Source: an uncultured Sunxiuqinia sp. (lineage in GTDB: Bacteria > Bacteroidota > Bacteroidia > Bacteroidales > Prolixibacteraceae). From it: a stretch of DNA of 64,000 nt. The stretch spans positions 496,001 to 560,000 of the forward strand of contig NZ_CANLZV010000002.1 of the NCBI RefSeq assembly GCF_947495665.1, read 5' to 3'. This document shows positions 7,504 to 16,878 of this stretch, one piece after another. Under the pieces are notes generated by a model, which made no database searches, was not told the DNA's origin, and was given only the letters and a program-made list of their open reading frames with translations. Each line of letters opens with the position of its first letter. Within the stretch, counting starts at the first letter, position 1. A program made the position numbers and the translations under genes.

Positions 7504-7926
7504 ATGCTCAAAATAATTCTTCTTATTCTCGTACTCGTTTTCGTTGCCTTTTTCATCCTGACAAAAATTGCACAAAGCAAAATGAAAAACACTCCCCTTG
7601 TTGAAGATCATCCAAAGATACTGACACTGACGGACAAGAACTTTCAGCAGAAAACGAAAAACAAATTGGTTCTGGTTGATTTTTGGGCCAGCTGGTGCGG
7701 CCCCTGCCGCATGATGGCTCCTATTCTAAATGAAGTATCCGATGAACTAAACGGCAATTCACTTGTCGGGAAAGTAGACATTGAACAGTACCAAAGCCTC
7801 GCTCAAAAGTTTAAAGTGCGAAGCATCCCTACCCTCATTCTTTTCAGAGACGGGAAGGAAATCAACCGGTTTGTCGGTATAAAAAACAAGGATTTTATCA
7901 TCAAACAAATGGCAAAAGTTAGCTAG
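7504..7926 (+). CDS. Membrane-anchored thioredoxin
   Basis: The start at 7504 gives 140 residues: one N-terminal membrane segment (about 3-21, IILLILVLVFVAFFIL), a short linker, then a thioredoxin domain with WCGPC at 64-68 and the cis-Pro loop VRSIPTLILF. The membrane anchor suggests work at the periplasmic face, though orientation is inferred. The gene precedes the CoA-disulfide reductase/rhodanese protein by 48 bp, likely one operon, which suggests a shared role in thiol or sulfane-sulfur handling. Confidence 0.88.
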   Translation: MLKIILLILVLVFVAFFILTKIAQSKMKNTPLVEDHPKILTLTDKNFQQKTKNKLVLVDFWASWCGPCRMMAPILNEVSDELNGNSLVGKVDIEQYQSLAQKFKVRSIPTLILFRDGKEINRFVGIKNKDFIIKQMAKVS

Positions 7927-7974
7927 TCAGCAGCTTTCAACATTGGATTAAGAATACAAATTACGCAATAGATT

Positions 7975-10251
7975 ATGGAAAAAATTGTCATTATAGGAGG
8001 AGTTGCGGCCGGTGCAACAGCAGCAGCTAAAGCACGACGAATCTCTCCAACAGCAAAAATTATTATGCTTGAAGCAGGACCAGATATTTCGTTTGCGAAC
8101 TGCGGCTTGCCTTACTACATCGGAGGAGACATCAAAAGCCGCTCGAAACTAATTCTACAGAGTCCGGAAAGCTTCAAGGAACAGTACGATGTGGATGTTT
8201 ATACCAACACCCGGGTAGTCGCCATTGACCGGCTGGGACATCAGGTAAAAACCACCAACAGCCTTACCGGAGAGGAACAGCATTTTGAATACACCAAGCT
8301 GATTCTGGCCCAGGGGGGAAAACCCATTAACCCGACACTTCCGGGCGCGGACCGGGATCATGTTTTTACCTTATGGACACTCGATGACATGGATAAAATT
8401 TCGGACCATCTGGAAAAGAAAAATCCGAAGAGTGCCGTTGTTGTTGGCGGAGGGTTCATTGGGCTAGAGATGGTGGAAGCACTTGTCAAGCGAGGCTTAC
8501 ATGTAAATGTTGTCGAAATGATGCCGCATGTAATGGGGCTCATGGAAGCAGAAACTGCCGGATTTATTGAAAACGAACTCTTAGCATACGGAGTCGGCAT
8601 TCACACTGGTGCCTGCGTAACGGAGATTCATACCAATTCGGTAAAGCTGAACAATGAGCAAACACTTGAAGCCGACATGGTTTTGTTGTCTATTGGCGTG
8701 CGCCCTACCCTGCAACTGGCAAAAGATGCGGGTCTGCAACTGGGCGAAGCCGGAGGCTTATTGGTCAATGCGCAATTGCAAACTTCTGATCCTGACATTT
8801 ATGCTGCCGGCGACATGGTTGAAATTGAGCACCGTGTAAGCGGACAGAAAGTACGAATACCTTTAGCTGGCCCAGCCAACCGGCAAGGACGCATTGCTGC
8901 AGAAAATGCCCTTGGAGGACAGCACAATTACAAAGGAGCGATTGGCACTTCTGTGGTGCGGGTTTTTGAAGCAGTAGCCGGAATTACCGGTTTATCCCTC
9001 AAGCAGGCACGTGCTGCCGGCATTGATGCTGATGCTGTGGTTGTTCATAAAGAACATCATACGTCCTATTATCCGGGAGCAGAAACTGTTACTAGCTTGC
9101 TGGTATATGACCGAAACACCGGGCTTGTTCTGGGAGGACAGACTGCTGGCTATAAAGGAGCAGACAAACGTCTGGATGTTATTGCCACTGCCACAGCTGC
9201 CGGGCTAACAATCAGCGACCTGGCTGATATCGACTTTGCTTACTCTCCTCCAATTGGAACGGCTAACGATGCCATCAACATGGCTGCCTACACCGCTGAA
9301 AACCGGCAATCAGGCTTCAGTCCATCTGTTACGGCTTCGGAATTGGATGAATTTCTGGCCAACAGCAATCCGGTCATCATTGATGTACGTGATATCTTCG
9401 CTTTTGAAAAAAGCCATATTGAAGGAGCCATGCACATTCCATTGGAGCTGTTACCCCAACAGCTTGACACTATTCCTGCCAACCGGCCCATTTTGGTTTA
9501 TGATGAAACCGGGAAGAAAGGCCATCAGGCGCTACGAACATTGGTAGGTGCCGGCTTTCATTCGGTGACAAACTTATCCGGAGGGCATATTTCCTTGCAG
9601 CGGCAAGCCCGAACCATCGGCTTTAGTTCCATTGCCATCAATTTACTTCCTGTAGAGAACAAATCACTGGAAGAGGAAACTACGGAAAAATCGGAACAGC
9701 AACCAGCGCAGGTTAAAGATGACCACTCACCGCTTGTGGTTGATGTCCGCACTCCCGAAGAATTTCAGGCCGGAGCCTATCCTGATGCCATCAATATTCC
9801 GATGGATGAGTTGATGTATCGCTTTGAAGAACTGGGCAGCAATGCTTCGCGCGAAATTGTGGTTTATTGTGCCACAGGAGCCCGTTCGGCCTATGCACAG
9901 CGCATGCTCATGCAAATTGGGTACACCAATGTCAGCAACGGCGGCGGATTGACCGCGATGATGGCCAGGCAGCATTCAAAATCAGAATCCCATAGTACAT
10001 CCAACGAACCGCTGGTAGTTGATGTCCGTACTCCGGAAGAGTTTCATGGAGGGGCTTATCCTGATGCCATCAACATTCCGCTGGATGAATTGGCTTCACG
10101 CGTGCATGAACTGGGCAGTAAATCGCGGGAAATTACACTCTACTGCGCCTCGGGAGCACGCTCAGGCTACGGACAGCGCATGTTGCAGCAAATGGGTTTC
10201 ACACAAGTCAGCAATGGCGGAGGAATCATGCATATGATGATGCGCCGGTAA
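7975..10251 (+). CDS. CoA-disulfide reductase-like flavoprotein with three rhodanese domains
   Basis: Residues 1 to about 445 form an FAD/NAD(P)H disulfide reductase of the CoA-disulfide/persulfide reductase group: VIIGGVAAGATAAAKARR for FAD, the single active Cys at 43 (FANCGLPYYIGG), and VVVGGGFIGLEMVEAL for NAD(P)H. Three rhodanese domains follow. The first (about 455-545) has DETGKKG where the catalytic Cys should be. The second and third carry YCATGARS and YCASGARS and are near-duplicates (both start LVVDVRTPEEF). Known relatives carry one or two rhodanese domains, so 758 residues is long. Likely role: reduction of CoA or polysulfide persulfides, with sulfur passed between domains. Confidence 0.87.
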   Translation: MEKIVIIGGVAAGATAAAKARRISPTAKIIMLEAGPDISFANCGLPYYIGGDIKSRSKLILQSPESFKEQYDVDVYTNTRVVAIDRLGHQVKTTNSLTGEEQHFEYTKLILAQGGKPINPTLPGADRDHVFTLWTLDDMDKISDHLEKKNPKSAVVVGGGFIGLEMVEALVKRGLHVNVVEMMPHVMGLMEAETAGFIENELLAYGVGIHTGACVTEIHTNSVKLNNEQTLEADMVLLSIGVRPTLQLAKDAGLQLGEAGGLLVNAQLQTSDPDIYAAGDMVEIEHRVSGQKVRIPLAGPANRQGRIAAENALGGQHNYKGAIGTSVVRVFEAVAGITGLSLKQARAAGIDADAVVVHKEHHTSYYPGAETVTSLLVYDRNTGLVLGGQTAGYKGADKRLDVIATATAAGLTISDLADIDFAYSPPIGTANDAINMAAYTAENRQSGFSPSVTASELDEFLANSNPVIIDVRDIFAFEKSHIEGAMHIPLELLPQQLDTIPANRPILVYDETGKKGHQALRTLVGAGFHSVTNLSGGHISLQRQARTIGFSSIAINLLPVENKSLEEETTEKSEQQPAQVKDDHSPLVVDVRTPEEFQAGAYPDAINIPMDELMYRFEELGSNASREIVVYCATGARSAYAQRMLMQIGYTNVSNGGGLTAMMARQHSKSESHSTSNEPLVVDVRTPEEFHGGAYPDAINIPLDELASRVHELGSKSREITLYCASGARSGYGQRMLQQMGFTQVSNGGGIMHMMMRR

Positions 10252-10264
10252 AATTTTCAGCAAA

Positions 10265-10305
10265 AAATGAAGGGAGCCTTTCAGTTTGAATGGCTCCCTT
10301 CATTT
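10265..10305. terminator. Strong bidirectional terminator
   Basis: A perfect 14-bp stem, AAATGAAGGGAGCC (10265-10278) with GGCTCCCTTCATTT (10292-10305), separates the convergent rhodanese flavoprotein and ABC permease genes. A or T runs on either side let it work in both directions. It marks the end of the long minus-strand gene block. Confidence 0.9.
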
Positions 10306-10310
10306 ATGCA

Positions 10311-13300
10311 TTAATCATTCCGAAGTGTTTCATACAGACGGCCTCGCATGGCCAATCGGTTACCAATAAACACCCAAAGCCAGGCACTTGCCAAAACGAT
10401 CACAAACAGCATTAGGCTCCAATAAATTAAACCGTAGTAAAGCGATGAAAGCAAACTGGGCAAGGCTGAAAGCAAGGCCGGAATTAAACCCAAAGTCAGT
10501 GACAATAAAACAATAAGCAGATTGCCACGCAAAAGCATCCTTCGAATGGTTCGTTTGCGAAAACCGGTAGCTTCCAGCAAAGCCAACTGCGGGCGACTTT
10601 CATAAATACTCCGGAAAATGATGATGCCCAAGCCAATCGTTCCGATTAACAAGCCCAGGGCACCCAACATCAAAAAGATATTCAGGTAGGTGTTTTCAAT
10701 TTGATAAAAGAGCAGCAAACGCTCTTTGGCAGGTGTAATTTCCAAACCATAATTTCGAAAAGCCGTGCGTAAACGATCCTCTTCGTCACTTGAGGCATCG
10801 ATTAAAAATACCTGCGAGCCACTCACCGATGGAAAGTGTGTATAAAACAAACGATCAGCGATTAGGATATTCCCTTGGAAAACAGAGTTTGCCAACCCGC
10901 CAACCAATTTCAATACAATGGGCTCTCCGGCTTCATTCTGGTAAACCAGTGTATCGCCAACCGATTTGCCCAGCCCCCATTTGATGACCGTTTGGTCTGC
11001 AACTGCCGGAATTTGTCCGTTGGGTAATGGTTCTTCCAGGCTTAGCCAGGGATGTGCCGCATTCAGCTCTTCCGATAGTGCCACAAAAGTAAACGCCTGT
11101 CGCTGATCAAACCGGGCAACATCGAAACCCAAAACACGCGGACGTTGCACGCGATTCAGGTTTAAACAACTGGCATCATCACCCGCTAGGGCCTGCATTT
11201 GCACAAACTTGGCCGAAGAATCTTCCAGCCCTAATTCGAAACGGCCTTCCGGCGAATTCAGATCAAAAAGAACCGGAAAGCTTGTCTGAGCAAAATAGGA
11301 ATATCCGCCGGTTCCCGAAGAGGGCTGATCGGCGTTTCGCGTTAAATCCTTCCGATTCAGACCTGTAGAAAGAACCAAAAATACACCCACCGATAAAAAA
11401 CCAATGATGAGCATACTCCTGCGCCGATCATCCAGCATCAGCTTGAAGGAATAGTATTTAACTGAAAGTTGCCTGGCTGGCTTTTTCGCTTTCCAGATGA
11501 AGAAGTAATTTACCAATAAGATTAAGCCCGGCATTAGCCCAAAGCCACTGGTGAAGAAGATCTCTGCATTTAACTCCTCACCAACTCCTTGCCACAGCAT
11601 CAATAAAAACGAACCAAGCACCAAGCCTGTTCCCAGCCATAAGGATGTTTTTCCTGTCTTTGCTTTTTTCGTTTGTCTTTGTTGCATGGCAACAATTGGT
11701 TGATTGGCATATTTTTTCAGCATAAACCAAACCGTCACCAGACAAATAAGCGCAACAATCAAAACAGCCTGAATAATGGCCATTGGGGTGATGTGAATAT
11801 CAAGAATTGATGTGCGTACAATATCGCGCCAAATGCTATTGATTGCGTCCATAATCAGGCTGTTGTAGCCCAATCCGAAGGGCAAACCCAGAAAGATACC
11901 CAGCAAAACCAGTAACACTGATTCGGCAAAAAACAACCGCCGGATTGTAGCGGATGAAAAACCCAAGGCATGCAGGGTGCCAATTTCTGCCCGTCGAAAT
12001 TTCAGATACAGTTGAAACATAAGGTAGGCCAGCAAGAGTGCCGCAAAAAGCACAAAAAAACTCAGACCGATAAAAAGTCCACCAAAGTCAGTTCCTTGGT
12101 TGGCAGCCTTCAAGCCCGAAGATCTGGCATCTTTCACCTGAAAACCGACATCCTGTGGTTGTATCTCAGTCAAAACACGCCGGGTAAAATCTTCAGCATG
12201 CAAACCATTTAACCGAACAGCTGTTGACCTCCCAAATCGATTTCCCCAAAGCTTCTGAGCTGTTTTTAAGTTGACAAAGGCTTTGGGTGTTCCTTTATAT
12301 TTGTTCCAGTAATCCTCATCCTTTGGCCGTATTTCCGACAAATCAACCGGCACTCCGGTTTCCCAATCGCTGCAGTGCCCGGCATCCGACAAACCTGGGA
12401 TATCCGGCATTAGCATAAGATCAGCCCACGCCCCTTCCATGTCCACAATTTTCGACACACGAAACCAGGCAGACTTTTCTTCCAACTGACGCAAAGGGCC
12501 CACTTCAAAGTAGCTCATCATGATCGAATCTCCGGACTTGGCCTGCAAATCAGCCGCCAACCAACGGTTGAACATGATTTCCTGATCGCCTAGTTCCAAT
12601 TGCTCAAGAGGTAGTCCAGCCACAAAAGAGTAAGGCGTACTTTGGTTACGATTGGTCAGCTGGTTGACAAAATAAGCAAACACCGGATAGGTTTCCGGTT
12701 GCTGAAGTAAGCGTTCTGCAACGGAAGGCTCTATAAACACCCGGTCCGAAATCAATTCCGTATAATTGAGCGCTTCATTCTCCCGGATCGAAAGGTTCAA
12801 ATCCTTTAGGGTCCAGTTTGTGGCAATGCGTTCGTACAAGCCTGCTTCATTCAATCCGGAACCACTAACTAGCAGCACATTCGCTTTATCGTCCAAATCC
12901 ATTTCGTGATTGAGAAAATCGCGGGAAAGAAAAATATTTTTAGGGGCCGATTGAATATTCTGTAGGTTGAAATTGCCCGTTTGTACCTGACTCGCGATCG
13001 CTTTTACTTTTACCCGAAACGAAATTGTATTTTCTTCGGCTGAAACAAAAGGCGTATTGGCCGGAAAAGTACTTAGCTTATTAACACGCAGCAGCAGCTC
13101 CTCTCCCACTTTTACCCCTAATACCTTTGCCAGCGTTTCGTTTATAACCGCTTCATTTGTAGCCAAAGCATACAAGCTATCGGTTCCGGCAAAGGCATTA
13201 AAATCTGCCGATATGCCCCAAACCTGCAGCTGATTTGCCCGTGCTTGTCCGCCGTTCAGCACGCCCATACCGTTGGTAAACAGCAGCGAAGTGGTTTCTA

Positions 13301-13541
13301 TTTCTTCGGAAGAAACAGCCTTTGCCAACTCCGCCTGAAAAAGGCGCTCACCACCAGTTACTACCCAATTGGTTTGCCCCAAGCGCTGCAAGGTAATTAG
13401 CTGCAGGCTGTAGGACACGGAATCGCCAATGATGAAAGCACCCAACAAAATAGCCGTACTGAGTGCCACCCCGAATACAATGGTCAAGTTTAATTTCCAA
13501 AAGTGAAGCAACGATTTAAGGGCGTAACGAAATCCATTCAT
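10311..13541 (-). CDS. Large FtsX-like ABC transporter permease
   Basis: The 1076-residue protein has an N-terminal membrane segment (about 15-37), a long extracytoplasmic region, several membrane segments around 495-620 with the FtsX core (RRAEIGTLHALGFSSATIRR), more at 640-720, a second extracytoplasmic region and C-terminal segments (about 955-1065) with a second core (ESRPQLALLEATGFRKRTIRR). This is the duplicated MacB/FtsX layout of permeases that move lipids, lipoproteins or peptides from the inner membrane outwards. It overlaps its ATPase gene by 4 bp. Substrate unknown. It is the last gene of the long minus-strand block. Confidence 0.85.
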   Translation of the reverse strand: MNGFRYALKSLLHFWKLNLTIVFGVALSTAILLGAFIIGDSVSYSLQLITLQRLGQTNWVVTGGERLFQAELAKAVSSEEIETTSLLFTNGMGVLNGGQARANQLQVWGISADFNAFAGTDSLYALATNEAVINETLAKVLGVKVGEELLLRVNKLSTFPANTPFVSAEENTISFRVKVKAIASQVQTGNFNLQNIQSAPKNIFLSRDFLNHEMDLDDKANVLLVSGSGLNEAGLYERIATNWTLKDLNLSIRENEALNYTELISDRVFIEPSVAERLLQQPETYPVFAYFVNQLTNRNQSTPYSFVAGLPLEQLELGDQEIMFNRWLAADLQAKSGDSIMMSYFEVGPLRQLEEKSAWFRVSKIVDMEGAWADLMLMPDIPGLSDAGHCSDWETGVPVDLSEIRPKDEDYWNKYKGTPKAFVNLKTAQKLWGNRFGRSTAVRLNGLHAEDFTRRVLTEIQPQDVGFQVKDARSSGLKAANQGTDFGGLFIGLSFFVLFAALLLAYLMFQLYLKFRRAEIGTLHALGFSSATIRRLFFAESVLLVLLGIFLGLPFGLGYNSLIMDAINSIWRDIVRTSILDIHITPMAIIQAVLIVALICLVTVWFMLKKYANQPIVAMQQRQTKKAKTGKTSLWLGTGLVLGSFLLMLWQGVGEELNAEIFFTSGFGLMPGLILLVNYFFIWKAKKPARQLSVKYYSFKLMLDDRRRSMLIIGFLSVGVFLVLSTGLNRKDLTRNADQPSSGTGGYSYFAQTSFPVLFDLNSPEGRFELGLEDSSAKFVQMQALAGDDASCLNLNRVQRPRVLGFDVARFDQRQAFTFVALSEELNAAHPWLSLEEPLPNGQIPAVADQTVIKWGLGKSVGDTLVYQNEAGEPIVLKLVGGLANSVFQGNILIADRLFYTHFPSVSGSQVFLIDASSDEEDRLRTAFRNYGLEITPAKERLLLFYQIENTYLNIFLMLGALGLLIGTIGLGIIIFRSIYESRPQLALLEATGFRKRTIRRMLLRGNLLIVLLSLTLGLIPALLSALPSLLSSLYYGLIYWSLMLFVIVLASAWLWVFIGNRLAMRGRLYETLRND

Positions 13542-14218
13542 GATTGAACCAGTTGTAGTTTCCCGTTTTCAAGTTGGTAAATCTTATCCATTTTTGAAGC
13601 CAAACTCATGGAGTGTGTCACAACAATCAAGCTGGTTTTTTCTTCTTTATTGAGCTGCAGAAGCAAATCAGCCAGCTGATCTGACGAATGCTGATCCAAT
13701 GCGCCGGTAGGTTCATCGGCCAGCACAATTTTAGGTTGATTAATCAACGCGCGGGCAACAGCCGTCCGTTGGCACTCTCCGCCAGATAGCTCTCCGGGCT
13801 TTTGATTTTGCAATTCACGAATTCCCAGTTTTTGCGTCAATGTTTCGGCGCGTTGGCGACTCGGATCATCCACTTTCTTTTGCCGGGCAATGACGGGAAG
13901 CAAAATATTTTCAACCAAATTGAGCTGAGGCAGCAAGTGATGCAGCTGAAAAACAAAGCCAATGGATTGGTTCCGAAACTCAGCCAGCTGCTTTTCATTT
14001 TTGCTGAATACAGACTCACCATCCAGAAGCACCTCTCCTGCATCAGGGTGGTCGAGTGCCCCCACCATATTGAGCAAAGTGGTTTTTCCGGAACCGGAAG
14101 GCCCGACAATGGCAACACTCTCACCATCGTTTACCGTCAGATTTAGTTCATCTAAAATGACTCGTTTCTTCCCTGATCCGGAATAAAAACTTTTGCTTAG
14201 CGACTTGATTTCAAGCAT
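13538..14218 (-). CDS. ABC transporter ATP-binding protein, LolD/MacB type
   Basis: The 226-residue ATPase has Walker A GPSGSGKTTLLN near 39, the signature LSGGECQRTAVARAL near 143, and Walker B IVLADEPTGALD near 164. The DEPTGALD form and length are typical of the LolD/MacB/FtsE group that powers FtsX-like permeases. Its stop overlaps the start of the permease gene (ATGA), indicating translational coupling. It lies 51 bp downstream of a glycosyltransferase gene. Confidence 0.92.
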   Translation of the reverse strand: MLEIKSLSKSFYSGSGKKRVILDELNLTVNDGESVAIVGPSGSGKTTLLNMVGALDHPDAGEVLLDGESVFSKNEKQLAEFRNQSIGFVFQLHHLLPQLNLVENILLPVIARQKKVDDPSRQRAETLTQKLGIRELQNQKPGELSGGECQRTAVARALINQPKIVLADEPTGALDQHSSDQLADLLLQLNKEEKTSLIVVTHSMSLASKMDKIYQLENGKLQLVQS

Positions 14219-14269
14219 AGATTTGTGATTTTTGGTTTTTGAGTGGCTTCATTGAGGGTAAAAAACAAC

Positions 14270-15574
14270 TCAATAGCGATATTCTTCTTTGGCAGTTACC
14301 TCCTGATAGATATCCACCAACTTTGCAGCTTGCTTGTGGATATCAAAATGCGCTTTGACCCCTTCCTGCCCTTTGGTGCTTAATTCACTCAGTTTTTCCT
14401 TATCCAGAATGATGCTTTTCCAGGCCTTGGCGAGTTTCTTGGCACTGTTGGGATGATAAATCAAGCCACCTTCCGACAAGCCAACCACTTCGGGGAAAGC
14501 CCCTAGTTCAGGCTGAACAAGCGGAATTCCGGATGCCAGAGCTTCCAGCTGGTATAAACCAAATGCTTCGCCATTCAATACCGGAACAGTTAATAGGGCA
14601 ACGGTATCGAAGAAATTTTGTCGCGAAGGATTTTCAAATTCTTCAACCCATAAAACATCATCTTCAAGCTTGGCTGCTGCAATTTTCTTTTTTTGTTGTT
14701 TGATAAAGCTGGTATCGTCATTGGTTTTCCCTCCGGTAATCTTCAGCTTCACCGCCTGGTAAGCTTCATCTTCCTTGAGGTGAATAAAGGCATCAACCAA
14801 AATGCCCAGGCCATTTTCTTCGCACATGCGCGAGATATAACCAATTACCGGTTCCTTGTCTTCAACCGGTTTGATGGGATAATCGGCTGAATCCACCCCA
14901 ATATGATTGATAAACAACTGGTCCGGATGGATATGCATTTGTTTTTTCATTTCCCGGGCATAAAAATCGCTGACCGATACAAAGGCATCCACTTCACGTC
15001 CCCGTTCTTCCATCAATTGCCAAACCTCTTCGCGGTGCTGATCACTCATCACATCCACCCACACATCTTCGTCCTGCAGCGAGCACACCACCGGAATATT
15101 CATTTCCTGCTTAATGCGTCTCGCCAATCCCAGCAGCAGTGCATTGGACAGATGAACCACATCCGGCTTGGCTTCATCCCGCAACCATTCCACCAAACGC
15201 TCCAGTTCCCCTCGCTGCAGGCCTTCTTCACCCAGCAACATTGAAACCGTCATTTCCTCCAGCCCTTTTGCCCGGGTTGATCCCGCATTCTGGGCTGCCA
15301 GGTGCAAGATGGATTTTGAGTTCAGCATTTTATCCACAAAAGTGGGAAGATGCCGAAAAACCGGAAAGCGTTGTTTCAGGTAAATGTCTACTGCCCCATA
15401 AAAGACAGGAACTTCATTTAAATCATGTGCATCTTCAAATAAAGGCAGGTAGAGCGGTACCTTTATCACTTCCTGTCCTAAGTCCTGCAGGGCTTTCATG
15501 TATTTACTGTCGCGAAGGCAGTTACCGCAGTAAAAACTGCCCCCTGATCCTGGAATGATGTGTGCGATTTTCAT
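14270..15574 (-). CDS. GT4-type glycosyltransferase
   Basis: The 434-residue protein begins with MKIAHIIPGSGGSFYCGNC, a GT-B N-terminal nucleotide-binding region, and has the C-terminal retaining EX7E motif in GEAFGLYQLEALASG near 340. Donor and acceptor are unknown. The early Cys pair (YCGNC) is unusual and recurs in this subgroup only by inference. It sits between an ABC exporter pair and a redox propeller gene on the same strand, so it may glycosylate an exported component, but this is speculation. Confidence 0.8.
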   Translation of the reverse strand: MKIAHIIPGSGGSFYCGNCLRDSKYMKALQDLGQEVIKVPLYLPLFEDAHDLNEVPVFYGAVDIYLKQRFPVFRHLPTFVDKMLNSKSILHLAAQNAGSTRAKGLEEMTVSMLLGEEGLQRGELERLVEWLRDEAKPDVVHLSNALLLGLARRIKQEMNIPVVCSLQDEDVWVDVMSDQHREEVWQLMEERGREVDAFVSVSDFYAREMKKQMHIHPDQLFINHIGVDSADYPIKPVEDKEPVIGYISRMCEENGLGILVDAFIHLKEDEAYQAVKLKITGGKTNDDTSFIKQQKKKIAAAKLEDDVLWVEEFENPSRQNFFDTVALLTVPVLNGEAFGLYQLEALASGIPLVQPELGAFPEVVGLSEGGLIYHPNSAKKLAKAWKSIILDKEKLSELSTKGQEGVKAHFDIHKQAAKLVDIYQEVTAKEEYRY

Positions 15575-15684
15575 GATTTTTTGCTTTTATTTTGAAGTCA
15601 TTTCAAACACGTTCCAGATTCTGTTTTCTTATGGCATTCCTCATGAATACAATTCAGAGTAACACGCATGCTATCGGCCAAATA

Positions 15685-16788
15685 TCATTTTTCTCCCAAA
15701 ATATAAATCCGCCCGTCATTGGCTCCGATGATGATTTTTCCTTGATAAAATGCCGGCGAACTTACCATCTGACTTCCTATTTCGTAACTCCAAAGCTCTT
15801 CTCCCGTTTCCAGGGCATGCATGAACAGCATGCCGTCCATCGTAGCAGTAACAACCTTGCTACCGACAATTACAGAAGAGGAGTTAATTCGATTGGATAA
15901 ACGCTTTGTCCAGACTAATTTACCATCTTTTCGTTGAAAACAATAGAGTTGGCGGTCTTCATTTCCCAAAACAATGTAGTTGGCCGAAACGGCCGGAGAA
16001 GCAATAAATGGCAAATTCTTTTCCGGATCATCGTAAGTCCAGCTTACAATTCCGTACTCGAGATCAACGGCAAAAAAGCGTCCATCATAATCGCCTACAT
16101 AGGCTTCATGCCCCACAATGGCTGGTGATGAAGCAACATAAGTTGATAATTCAATCTTCTTTTCCACCTGTCCGGTCTCCAGATTGACCAAATGCAAAAA
16201 GCCATCACAGCCACCAAAAACAACCTTGTTTTTATACAAGGCCGGGGCCCCGTTGATGAAATTATCTGACTCATATTTCCACAGATTATGACCGTCTTTC
16301 AGATCAACTCCATGCAGAAAGTAATCATAGCTTCCAACGGCCACCACGGTTTGCTCTGCTCCTTTGTGCCAGTTGGCCGAACCAATAATCTGGTTGTCGG
16401 TTTTGTATTTCCACACCAACCCGCCATCAGTTTGATTCAAACAAAAAAGCCATCCATCCAGCGATCCAAAGAGGACTTTGCCATCCAGTAAAATGGCCGG
16501 CGCCTCAATGGCATTCTCCGCATCAAATTTCCACAATAAATCTCCGTTTAGCTTGAATGCATAAAAAAATCCATCGGTAGATCCGCAATACACCGCACCA
16601 TCTTTTACCACTGGCGATGCCTTGATATCATCGTCGGTTTGAAAGGAGGCTATGAGCTGCAATGAGCTTGACAGCTCAGAGTCCACTGAAGCAGTTAGCT
16701 GCTGGTTGCCCCGAAAGATGGGCCATTCGCTTTGTGCAAACAGGCTACTGGTTAAAAGAAGTAAGAAAATTACGAGTTTACCCTTCAT
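15685..16788 (-). CDS. Exported PQQ-type beta-propeller protein (367 aa)
   Basis: A signal peptide (MKGKLVIFLLLLTSSLFAQ) precedes a WPIFRGNQQ motif and a series of propeller blades with the tryptophan-docking pattern (DGGLVWKYKTD, DGHNLWKYESD, TGEELWSYEIG). No CxxCH heme motif and no recognisable quinoprotein active-site region are seen, so a structural, BamB-like or binding role is more likely than a PQQ dehydrogenase. It is one of five FRG-type propellers in the block. A 90-bp gap separates it from the upstream flavoprotein gene. Confidence 0.85.
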   Translation of the reverse strand: MKGKLVIFLLLLTSSLFAQSEWPIFRGNQQLTASVDSELSSSLQLIASFQTDDDIKASPVVKDGAVYCGSTDGFFYAFKLNGDLLWKFDAENAIEAPAILLDGKVLFGSLDGWLFCLNQTDGGLVWKYKTDNQIIGSANWHKGAEQTVVAVGSYDYFLHGVDLKDGHNLWKYESDNFINGAPALYKNKVVFGGCDGFLHLVNLETGQVEKKIELSTYVASSPAIVGHEAYVGDYDGRFFAVDLEYGIVSWTYDDPEKNLPFIASPAVSANYIVLGNEDRQLYCFQRKDGKLVWTKRLSNRINSSSVIVGSKVVTATMDGMLFMHALETGEELWSYEIGSQMVSSPAFYQGKIIIGANDGRIYILGEK

Positions 16789-16878
16789 GTCTTTTCTGTT
16801 TCAATTGCTGATTTGCTTTCATCCTATTTCCGGCCTTTCATTTCTTATCCCAAAACAATTTTGGAAGCTTTAGCCGTT

